Below, one piece after another: positions 54,676-62,369 of a DNA stretch of 64,000 nt. The translations under genes and the position numbers were made by a program. Within the stretch, counting starts at the first letter, position 1. Every line of letters begins with the position of its first letter. Under the pieces are notes generated by a model. It was not told the DNA's origin. It worked only from the letters and a program-made list of their open reading frames with translations, and did not search any database. The stretch is from Blastopirellula marina DSM 3645 (lineage in GTDB: Bacteria; Planctomycetota; Planctomycetia; Pirellulales; Pirellulaceae): NCBI RefSeq assembly GCF_000153105.1, contig NZ_CH672377.1:1582405-1646404 (forward strand). Direction: 5' to 3'.

Positions 54676-57600
54676 GTGCGAACGTTCTTATGTTCTCTGC
54701 TTGTTGTTCTTTTCGCCGCGCCGGCGCCGGCTCGCGAATGGCATGCTCGCCAAGGCGGATTCTCGGTCAAAGCGGAGCTTGTCGATTTACGCGATGGATC
54801 GGTGTTTTTAAAACGAGACGATAACGGTCAGGAGGTTGTAGTTCCACTCGACAAACTGAGTCTCGAGGATGTCCGGTTTGTCCATGCCGAACTGGCCCGA
54901 TTGACCAACGCGATCAAAGGAAGCAGTCCCGTCGAGATGAATCGTACCGAGGCGGCGACGCGCTCACCCTTTAAACCGCCGCGTACGCCGACGAAGTCTG
55001 CGCCACCCAGTTCTGCTTCGTCCGTTGTCGCCGCACCCGAAAAGGATCTAGACAACTATCCCAGCATGCCGGCCAGCGGCGCTAAAGCGCCCCCGTTGCC
55101 GGTCGCAGGGCAACTAAATTGGCAGGCGGCGCCAGATCCGAGCCCTTATGACTATCGCCTGGTCGAGTCCGTTCAGGTCAACGCGGCTGCTCCGAACGAG
55201 AGCTATTCGCTGCATCCGAAATTCGCTGAGCATCCCAGCCACTTTGTGTTTTTTGAGGAAAGCTCGAAGAACTTCTCCGCATTTCATCTCCCTACGCAAA
55301 GACTCGTCGGCGAACTCAAATTCGATGAATATGGACTTCGAAACGTAGAGTACAGCCCTGACGGCCGCTACCTGGCGGTTTCTGCGCGGAACAAAGACAC
55401 CCACCAGATGGAAGTGCAGGTCTGGTCGTTCGTCACCGGCAAGCTCGTGCATTCGTTCGCCCCAGACGGCACGACCAGATTGATTACGGCGGTTCGCTTC
55501 GCCGGCTCGGATCGCATTGTGATCGCGTGTTCGGGGGATCGATTGATCTCCTGTTTTGATATTGCCACCGGTCGCAAAATCAGTGAAGCGAGCCTGCCTC
55601 TATTCACAAACGACGAGTCCTTGGCCATCAGCCCCGGCGGTTCTTACGCGGCGATATTTTCTTCCCTCGACAAGAATGCCCGGCTGATCGATTTGCGCAA
55701 CGGCGTCGAAGCAGGAGTCGTCGGCGGCAAGAGCGAGTTGCCGGCGTCATCCAGCTTGAAACAAATCAGCTTCTCGCCCGACGGTGAAGAACTGTTGGTC
55801 TATTCGACCGCGGGAGGAGGCCGGCATTTGGCGACCTGGGATATGAGCAGCGGGAAGCGACTGCTCGATCTAAATTTCCAAGAAGACCCCAGCAAAAGTC
55901 TCTCGCAGAGCTCTTCGTACCGGGATCGGCCGTTGGAATGGCGTCACGATCGTAGCGGCTGGCTCATCACGGGGGGCGCGTTGGTCGAACGCGGTTCCGC
56001 CGATATTGTGTGGATTGATCGTTCGCAAGGGGGCCCAGGCTTTTCGCACGAATCCCGCCGATTTGTCGACAATGATCGATTGCTGGTTTTTTCGAATGCG
56101 AACGATCGCCGCATGCGGATGTCGCTGCTGACGATATCGGCGGAGGATATCGCAGCGAACAGGGCGCTGCTCGCTAAGGGAGCGACCGCCGCGGACCATG
56201 GCTTACCACCGCTCACGCCGATCGCTGACGCAGAAGTGGAAGAAATCGAGACCAGCATCCAGTGGAATTATCAGCCCGACGTCGCGCCGCAGGTCGCCGC
56301 TAAATCCATGACATCAAAACTGAGGATCTCGGCGCCTTTGCTGCAACTTGGGCACGTGTATCAATGCCGCTCGTCGAATCGCGTCTTGATCGGATTGCGC
56401 GAGCCAGAGGAGAGCCGGCGATTGCACGGGCTCTCCACGATCGAGGAACAATATTTTGATTTGATGGATCTCGCAACAGGCAAACCGATGCAACGGACTT
56501 CGATTCCGTTCCCCACTCTGTTGAAGGCCGTGGCGCCAACCGGAGATTGGGCCGCATTTGTGACGAAGGAGAGCAAAGACCGCGTCGATCTTTTTGATCT
56601 GACGACCGGCAAGCCGGCGGTAGCGTTTCGCCCTTTTGCCAGCGGCGGCGACAAGATTGGAGCGCTGGCGTTTGGCTCTGATCGGACGATGTTGTGGGTC
56701 TTGTCGGAAGCAGGCGAACTAACGCAGTGGAAGCTGCCGGAATGCCGCGCTTTGGCGAGACGAAATTATGGAAGGTCGACCCGGCTTCAGTCGTCTCCCA
56801 GCGGCAGCACCTTGTGCGTGATAGCGCCAAGTCAGACCGAATTGCTGGACGCCGATTCGGGCAAAATGCTAGGTACGCTCGCCAGTCCGACCGACGAGCA
56901 GGTCAGCGGATACGGCCATGTTGCCTTCTCGGACGATGGGCGGCAATTGGCTTCTTGCCGCTTTTCGACCAGCGGGCCGCAACATGTGGTTCTTTGGAAC
57001 CTGACGGATAATCGCGTGGAAAAGACGTTTGAGATCCCGTTCAAACCCTCTTTTGTGGCGTGGGGATCCGCTGACGTGCTGTTGATCCGCGTTATGCACG
57101 ACGGCAAAAGTAAAGTGGTTATCGCCGACCATCTAGCAGCGGTCCACTTGCCGTCGGAGCGCGTCGTCTGGAATTATTTAATGCCCCATGGAGCCTTTGG
57201 CTCTCTCGGATCGGACGGGCGACAATGGTACGCAGCCAGCGCTTTGACACGTGCCGATTCGACCCTCGTCGCCGCCGAGATGCCCAGTCAGGCAGAGCAA
57301 GAGAGTTTCCGTGATTTGCGCCCCGTCGCTCCGCTGTTGACCCGTGGCGACGCGATCGCAATCAAGGTGGACGCCGAGGTCCCCTCGCTCGATTTGCAAC
57401 GTAAAGACCTGTCCAAAGATTTGCAGGAAGGATATGTCGCCAAAGCGCTGTTGTCCGGCTATCAGCCGGATCCCGATGCGGAGTATGTTTTGTCCGTGGA
57501 AGTGAGCGAAAAGCTGACGCCAGATACGCTCCGCCTGCGCGTGTTGGGGCAACTCTATATTGAGTCCGTTCAAGTCACGGAAGTGACCGGTCGGTTGCGA

Positions 57601-57888
57601 CTAGCCGATCGCAATGGGAATGTTGTCTGGCTCGAGGAGATCCGCGAAAAAACGAACGCCAACTCGGCTCGGCGAGGCTTGCCGCGAGGAATGAAGGCCG
57701 CGGACTTCCTGCGTCTGCAGCAGTGGCACAGCGTGGTTGAATGGCTCTTCAAAACTCCGATTCCGGCGACTTTCTTCGAACCTAGTTCTGCCGACGCCGC
57801 CGGCATCTCGGTGCTTACGCCTGAGGGGATTGATGTCCGCAAGCCGATGACGAAATCGAACGATAAGCCGGCCGATCAAGCCATCTAG
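54676..57888 (+). CDS. Secreted SHD1 / WD40-like propeller protein, paralog 2
   Basis: The 1,070-residue protein is collinear with the preceding one: signal peptide MRTFLCSLLVVLFAAPAPA, SHD1 (REWHARQGGFSVKAELVDL, LKRDDNGQEVVVPLDKLS), propeller-like blades (YSPDGRYLAVSARNK, ISFSPDGEELLVYS, AFSDDGRQLASCRFST) and the same C-terminal domain. Whole blocks such as GVEAGVVGG, NYQPDVAPQVA and RVDLFDLT are identical or nearly so, while linkers diverge. It starts at a GTG. It was formed by tandem duplication that included the upstream block. Confidence 0.85.
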   Translation: MRTFLCSLLVVLFAAPAPAREWHARQGGFSVKAELVDLRDGSVFLKRDDNGQEVVVPLDKLSLEDVRFVHAELARLTNAIKGSSPVEMNRTEAATRSPFKPPRTPTKSAPPSSASSVVAAPEKDLDNYPSMPASGAKAPPLPVAGQLNWQAAPDPSPYDYRLVESVQVNAAAPNESYSLHPKFAEHPSHFVFFEESSKNFSAFHLPTQRLVGELKFDEYGLRNVEYSPDGRYLAVSARNKDTHQMEVQVWSFVTGKLVHSFAPDGTTRLITAVRFAGSDRIVIACSGDRLISCFDIATGRKISEASLPLFTNDESLAISPGGSYAAIFSSLDKNARLIDLRNGVEAGVVGGKSELPASSSLKQISFSPDGEELLVYSTAGGGRHLATWDMSSGKRLLDLNFQEDPSKSLSQSSSYRDRPLEWRHDRSGWLITGGALVERGSADIVWIDRSQGGPGFSHESRRFVDNDRLLVFSNANDRRMRMSLLTISAEDIAANRALLAKGATAADHGLPPLTPIADAEVEEIETSIQWNYQPDVAPQVAAKSMTSKLRISAPLLQLGHVYQCRSSNRVLIGLREPEESRRLHGLSTIEEQYFDLMDLATGKPMQRTSIPFPTLLKAVAPTGDWAAFVTKESKDRVDLFDLTTGKPAVAFRPFASGGDKIGALAFGSDRTMLWVLSEAGELTQWKLPECRALARRNYGRSTRLQSSPSGSTLCVIAPSQTELLDADSGKMLGTLASPTDEQVSGYGHVAFSDDGRQLASCRFSTSGPQHVVLWNLTDNRVEKTFEIPFKPSFVAWGSADVLLIRVMHDGKSKVVIADHLAAVHLPSERVVWNYLMPHGAFGSLGSDGRQWYAASALTRADSTLVAAEMPSQAEQESFRDLRPVAPLLTRGDAIAIKVDAEVPSLDLQRKDLSKDLQEGYVAKALLSGYQPDPDAEYVLSVEVSEKLTPDTLRLRVLGQLYIESVQVTEVTGRLRLADRNGNVVWLEEIREKTNANSARRGLPRGMKAADFLRLQQWHSVVEWLFKTPIPATFFEPSSADAAGISVLTPEGIDVRKPMTKSNDKPADQAI

Positions 57889-57973
57889 ATCGACGGCCTT
57901 CGGACCTTTCAGCGGTTGCCGAATCGCAGCGTGATTTCGGAAAGCTCTTCGCTCAGAAACCAGCGGCGGAAAC

Positions 57974-58393
57974 GTGACGACAGAACCCAACGCCGAAACG
58001 ACGGAACAGCCCAATAAATCGTCGTCAGATCAATCGATATGGCGACGAGTGTGGTCGTATTGCTTCACGCTTGGGCAACATCTGCTGATCTTCTTCCTTG
58101 TCTTCACAGTATTGCTGCAAGCGGCGCCCCCTTTTCTCGATTTCTTCGACGACAACGAGGTAGATCTTCCTCCATCGACAATGCTTGTATGGACGATCAG
58201 CCGGAGTTGGGCGAACTATTCGCTTTACTACGTTATTATTGGCTTGGGACTGGACGCCAGTTTGTTGGCGATTTTGACCTTCGCTTTGCCGCCGCGGCTT
58301 CAACTCAGCTCTTTCTACGCCCAGGGGTGCCTCTGGATGACGATCTTGATGCTAGTTTTTGTGATCCTGTCCCTTTCGCTTCCGTTCCGTTAA
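57974..58393 (+). CDS. Small membrane protein of unknown function
   Basis: The 139-residue protein has a hydrophilic N-terminal 25 residues and three hydrophobic helices (about 35-52, 80-105, 115-136), with FDDNEVDLPPSTMLVWTISR between the first two. This 'LP-.T...S' stretch resembles segments of GspF/PulF-like proteins, but the rest is too short for that family. The start is a GTG. It lies 85 bases after the SHD1 gene and about 110 bases before the ABC ATPase gene. Confidence 0.55.
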   Translation: MTTEPNAETTEQPNKSSSDQSIWRRVWSYCFTLGQHLLIFFLVFTVLLQAAPPFLDFFDDNEVDLPPSTMLVWTISRSWANYSLYYVIIGLGLDASLLAILTFALPPRLQLSSFYAQGCLWMTILMLVFVILSLSLPFR

Positions 58394-58502
58394 AAAACCT
58401 CCGCCAACGGCCTCAACTCGGAGATGCCCCCTGCCTCACGGTCGCGTCTGACCTAAACTGTTAGAGATTCCATATCTCTCCGGTTTTCGCTTGTCCTCCA
58501 CC

Positions 58503-59243
58503 ATGATTCAACTTTCCGCGGTCACTAAATCGTTTGCCGAACAGCAGGTGATCGCCGCTACCGACCTGACGATCGAGCGCGGAGAGTTCGTCTCGCTCGT
58601 CGGCCCTTCGGGCTGCGGCAAGTCGACCCTTTTACGGCTGATCGCCGGACTTGAGACCGCCACCAGCGGCGAGGTCACCATCAACCAGCATGTCCCCGCC
58701 AACGCCGAAACCGCGTTTGTCTTTCAAGATCCGACGCTACTGCCGTGGCGCACCACATACGACAATATTCGCTTGCCGTTGGAACTGTTGGGCCGAACCG
58801 GCGCAGAACCGCTCGCCAAAATTCCGGCGGCGATCGATTTAGTGGGGCTGCGGCACGAAGACGCGCGCAAACTGCCGCGAATGCTTTCTGGCGGAATGCG
58901 AATGCGGGTCTCGCTGGCCCGGGCGCTGGTGACCGATCCGCAAGTCTTGCTGTTAGACGAACCATTCGCCGCACTCGATGACATCTTGCGGCAGCAATTG
59001 AACGAAGAGCTGTTGGCGATATGGGGCCAACGAAAATGGACCGGCGTCTTTATCACGCACAACGTCGCCGAAGCGGTTTTCCTGAGCCAGCGCGTGTTGG
59101 TCATGTCGGCTCGACCGGGCCAAATTGTGGCTGATGTGCCGATCCAGTTCGATCTGCCGCGCGGCGCCGAACTACGCGCTTCTGGCGCGTTCGCCGCTCA
59201 ATGCGGCGTGGTCTCGCACCACTTGCGTCAAGGAGCCGCCTAA
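58503..59243 (+). CDS. ABC transporter ATP-binding protein (NitT/TauT type)
   Basis: The 246-residue ATPase has Walker A GPSGCGKST (about 35-43), Q-loop FVFQDPTLLPWRT, the ABC signature LSGGMRMRVSLARAL, Walker B VLLLDEPFAALDD and the H-loop HN. The PTLLPWRT and TSGEV-type segments place it with nitrate/sulfonate/taurine-type importers (SsuB/TauB). The ATG at 58503 is chosen; a TTG four codons earlier is possible. Its stop overlaps the start of the permease gene, so both are coupled. No substrate-binding protein gene adjoins. Confidence 0.92.
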   Translation: MIQLSAVTKSFAEQQVIAATDLTIERGEFVSLVGPSGCGKSTLLRLIAGLETATSGEVTINQHVPANAETAFVFQDPTLLPWRTTYDNIRLPLELLGRTGAEPLAKIPAAIDLVGLRHEDARKLPRMLSGGMRMRVSLARALVTDPQVLLLDEPFAALDDILRQQLNEELLAIWGQRKWTGVFITHNVAEAVFLSQRVLVMSARPGQIVADVPIQFDLPRGAELRASGAFAAQCGVVSHHLRQGAA

Positions 59244-60010
59244 TGCGTGAGACCTTGCAGCGCGTTTTGTTGCCAACGGCGACGCTGTTGATCGCACTGG
59301 CGATCTGGCAGACTTGCGTGACAAAGGGGAAGATCCCTCCCTATTTGCTCCCGAGCCCGGCGGCGGTCGGTGCGGCGTTTTACCGTAACGGCGCCGATTT
59401 GTGGAGCGGGACGCTGCTGACAGGCGTCGCAGCGCTTGCGGGATTTGCAGCGGCGGTCGTGTTGGGCACCCTGGTCGCGCTCCTCTTCTCGCAGTCGCGA
59501 CTGATTCGACTCAGCGGATATCCCTATGCGATCTTCTTTCAAACCGTGCCGATCGTTGCGATCGCTCCTTGGATCGTCACCCTGACCGGATATGGTTTGC
59601 CGAGCGTGATTGTGGTCGCGACAATTATCAGCCTCTTTCCGATCATCACCAGCGCCACCACGGGAATGCTGTCGGTCGATCACAGTTTGGTCGAATTGTT
59701 TCGATTGCATCGGGCCTCCCGCTGGCAGACGCTATGGAAGCTGCAGTTTCCGACAGCGATTCGCTACCTGGTGACCGGAATGAAATCGAGTAGCGGGCTG
59801 GCGGTGGTCGGAGCGATTGTCGGCGAGTTTTTTGTCGGCTATAGCGGCGCTCAGCATGGGCTGGGATATTACATCCGCAGTTCTAGCGACAACTTAAAAA
59901 CGGACGAACTGTTCGCAGCGATGATTTGCTGCACGTTGCTGGGGGTGGTCGTCTTCGCCGCGATCAATTTGCTGGAACGGTTTGCGCTGCGACGGTGGAC
60001 CGAATCGTAG
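59243..60010 (+). CDS. ABC transporter permease (NitT/TauT type)
   Basis: The 255-residue protein has six TM helices in the SsuC/TauC pattern, with YLLPSPAAVGAAFYRNG after the first helix, FQTVPIVAIAPWIVT, and the EAA loop around LVELFRLHRASRWQTLWKLQFPTA (about 150-173). It is coupled to the ATPase by a TAATG overlap. A substrate could be a sulfonate, nitrate, thiamine precursor or similar; the sequence does not decide. Downstream is a small exported protein gene not clearly related. Confidence 0.88.
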   Translation: MRETLQRVLLPTATLLIALAIWQTCVTKGKIPPYLLPSPAAVGAAFYRNGADLWSGTLLTGVAALAGFAAAVVLGTLVALLFSQSRLIRLSGYPYAIFFQTVPIVAIAPWIVTLTGYGLPSVIVVATIISLFPIITSATTGMLSVDHSLVELFRLHRASRWQTLWKLQFPTAIRYLVTGMKSSSGLAVVGAIVGEFFVGYSGAQHGLGYYIRSSSDNLKTDELFAAMICCTLLGVVVFAAINLLERFALRRWTES

Positions 60011-60125
60011 GGGGGGGGAGGGGAACGCCGCCCCATAATCTCCTTCGTTGACAGCCGCCGCTACGAGAACTAAGGTTACAAAGTCGTCTCCGATCAGCGT
60101 TTTCGTCGCTTTTCCGCCAAGCACT

Positions 60126-60512
60126 ATGATTCGCATCGTCCACATCACGCTTGTCTGTCTGCTGCTGCTCTCGATGCAGACGCAGCTGCCGTGGGCGCAT
60201 CGTCATGAATCGCTTGCGCCGCTGGAATTGGCGGCCCATCTACAGCAATTTCATGCAGGGACACCGGCGACGAATATCCCCCATGGTTGGCACGTTCATC
60301 GTGCATCGGCAATGCTAGTCGATCCCGCGCTTGAGCGAACCGAGGATTTCGCGGGGCTGGACGCCGGTGCAAACTGCGGCGGCCTCGCCGCATGGCGGCG
60401 CCAAATCAGTTCTAGCGCCGATCAGTTGGGTCGAAACGCGGCCCAACAGACGTTCTGTAGGCAATCGACGCCGCTCCCTCTTTTTCAGGTCTATCAGTCG
60501 CTACTGATTTAG
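60126..60512 (+). CDS. Small exported protein of unknown function
   Basis: The 128-residue product starts MIRIVHITLVCLLLLSMQTQ, a signal peptide or TM anchor. The rest is His-rich in its first half (WAHRHESL, LQQFH, HGWHVHRA) with two Cys later, which would suit metal binding. I recognise no family. It is 115 bases after the permease and 89 bases before the cytochrome gene, all on one strand, so they may share a transcript. The longer open frame from 60048 adds a polar, unlikely leader. Confidence 0.5.
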   Translation: MIRIVHITLVCLLLLSMQTQLPWAHRHESLAPLELAAHLQQFHAGTPATNIPHGWHVHRASAMLVDPALERTEDFAGLDAGANCGGLAAWRRQISSSADQLGRNAAQQTFCRQSTPLPLFQVYQSLLI

Positions 60513-60601
60513 ACGCGCGAACTTCTTGACTGGATGGTTATGGCGCTGGCTGCTGCGCTGGCGCCAATGATTTTTGCTTTTTCTGCTAGGAGAATTCTGC
60601 G

Positions 60602-61042
60602 ATGAAATTTCGAATGCACTTGCTGAGCTACGCCGCACTTTCGGTTGTTTTATCCCTGGTGAGCGGCGCTACCGCCGCCGAACCGAAACCGGTGGAAGAG
60701 GACATGCACGAGTTTATGGAATATGTCTTTCAACCAACTTACAAACGGTTAAAGCCGGCGATGGCGAGCCAGCCGAAAGACAATGGAGTCTGGAAAGAGA
60801 TCAAGTCGACGTCGTTGATTATGGCCGAGGGGGGCAACTTGCTTTTGATTCGTGCTCCCGAAAAAGACGTGTCCGCATGGAACGAATACTCGGTCGCTGT
60901 GCGCGATCTGGGGGGCGATCTCTATCGCGCCGCCCAGAAAAAAGATTACGCCGCCGCGACGACGCACTACAAAGCGATGCTGACCAAGTGCAATAGCTGT
61001 CACGACAAGTTCGCGCATGGTGAACATCAACTCTCGCCGTAA
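60602..61042 (+). CDS. Periplasmic cytochrome c'-like protein
   Basis: The 146-residue protein has a signal peptide (cleavage near GATAAEP) and one haem-binding CNSCH at residues 130-134, near the C-terminus, with a helical body (DMHEFMEYVFQPTYKRL, KDYAAATTHYKAM). A single C-terminal CxxCH on a helical bundle is the layout of the cytochrome c'/c'' family, which binds NO or transfers electrons outside the cytoplasm. AGGAG precedes the ATG by about 9 bases and a strong terminator follows. Confidence 0.85.
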   Translation: MKFRMHLLSYAALSVVLSLVSGATAAEPKPVEEDMHEFMEYVFQPTYKRLKPAMASQPKDNGVWKEIKSTSLIMAEGGNLLLIRAPEKDVSAWNEYSVAVRDLGGDLYRAAQKKDYAAATTHYKAMLTKCNSCHDKFAHGEHQLSP

Positions 61043-61063
61043 CTTTTTTTGCGCCGACCAATC

Positions 61064-61108
61064 AAGGCCGACGGATGCGAGAAAACCGCTCCGCCGGCCT
61101 TTTCTTTT
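61064..61108 (+). terminator. Rho-independent terminator of the cytochrome gene
   Basis: A 12-bp stem with one mismatch (AAGGCCGACGGA / TCCGCCGGCCTT) and a 14-base loop is followed by a T-rich run (TTTCTTTT), 22 bases past the stop codon. Confidence 0.88.
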
Positions 61109-61329
61109 GGCGTGCGCTACGCCACGATAGACGAGCCCCCAATGCGATTCGCAGCCCGGCAGCGCAAGCGAGGAAAGTGTGGCGGACCGAATGCCGAAAC
61201 TACTTCGCGATAAATCTTTCGCGCTTCGACATTCGTCATTTGCTTGCGGCCGCATTTCCCTTGCTGGCGCAACGGGCTACGAAGAGAAAAATCTCTCGCG
61301 CTCGCGCAACATCCCAGGTTACTTGCAAA

Positions 61330-62247
61330 TTGAATAGCTCCTCCGCTTCCTCTCCTGCACATCTTTACCGCAGCGCGACTCGCGCCGCTTGGTTAGGGTT
61401 GTTCGTGAACTTGACGCTGGGAATTGTGAAGCTTGCCGGAGGCGTTTTAGGGGGTTCGTTTGCGCTCATCTCTGACGCTATTAATTCTCTCGGCGATTCG
61501 TTAACTTCGATCGTCGTTATATTTGGACTCTGGTATGCGCAACGCCCGGCCGATGAAGAGCATCCCTATGGCCATACCCGGGCCGAAGCCGTCGCCGCGT
61601 CGAACGTCTCGATGTTGATTATGATATCGGCGGTTTTTGTCGGCTGGGAAGCGATCCGCCGCTTGGGAACCGTGCACGCGACGCCGCCGGTTTGGACGAT
61701 GTGGATCGCGGCGATCAACATGGTGATTAAAGAATCTCTCTTCTGGTACAAGCTGACGATTAGTCGCCAGACAAAATCGCTGTCGATCGCCGCTAGCGCA
61801 TGGGATCATCGCAGCGATGCGCTCTGCTCATTAGCGGTGCTGCTGGGTCTGGCGATCGTCCGTTGGGGCGGCCCTTCGTACATGTGGGCCGATGAGACCG
61901 CAGCGATCGTCGTCGTGCTGGCGATTTTGATCAACACCAGCCGAATGTTTCGCCAAAGCACCAGTGAGCTGTTGGATCCGCAAGCGGACGAAGAACTGAT
62001 TCAACAGATTCGCGCCGCCGCTGAGTCCGTTCCCGGCGTCTGCGCCGTTGAGAAACTCTGGGTCCGCAAAACCGGCATCGAGTTTCTGGCCGACATCCAT
62101 ATCGAAGTCGACGCCCAACTCACCGTCGAAGCAGGACATCGGATCGGACATCGCGTCAAAGACAAGCTGATCGAGCAGTTCGCCCAACTACGCGACGTGC
62201 TGGTCCACCTAGAACCTTATCCGCACGAACCACCTCCCTCGCCGTAG
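61330..62247 (+). CDS. Cation diffusion facilitator (CDF) metal transporter
   Basis: The 305-residue protein (starting at a TTG, since earlier frame sequence is not protein-like) has six TM helices and the CDF metal-site motifs: SFALISDAINSLGDSL, HPYGHTRAEAVAA, AWDHRSDALCSLAVLLG with the second D/H pair. A C-terminal cytoplasmic metal-binding domain (GVCAVEKLWVRKTG, ADIHIEVDAQLTVEAGHRIG) is complete. It should export Zn2+, Fe2+, Mn2+ or Co2+ by proton antiport. The 85 codons upstream (from 61075) are in frame but look like intergenic sequence. Confidence 0.88.
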   Translation: MNSSSASSPAHLYRSATRAAWLGLFVNLTLGIVKLAGGVLGGSFALISDAINSLGDSLTSIVVIFGLWYAQRPADEEHPYGHTRAEAVAASNVSMLIMISAVFVGWEAIRRLGTVHATPPVWTMWIAAINMVIKESLFWYKLTISRQTKSLSIAASAWDHRSDALCSLAVLLGLAIVRWGGPSYMWADETAAIVVVLAILINTSRMFRQSTSELLDPQADEELIQQIRAAAESVPGVCAVEKLWVRKTGIEFLADIHIEVDAQLTVEAGHRIGHRVKDKLIEQFAQLRDVLVHLEPYPHEPPPSP

Positions 62248-62369
62248 TCGGCAGGGCGTCTCGAATTTGCTCTATTTCCTTGGTTGGCCGCGATAGCGGA
62301 ACTATCTGGGCCAACCAGACGCGGTTCGGCAAAATGACGAACGTCGATTGAAGCACGACGATCGCAACG

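Noticed and set aside
61075-61329. N-terminal 85-codon extension of the CDF transporter
   Set aside because: It overlaps the cytochrome terminator and lacks protein-like character; the TTG at 61330 gives the normal CDF start.
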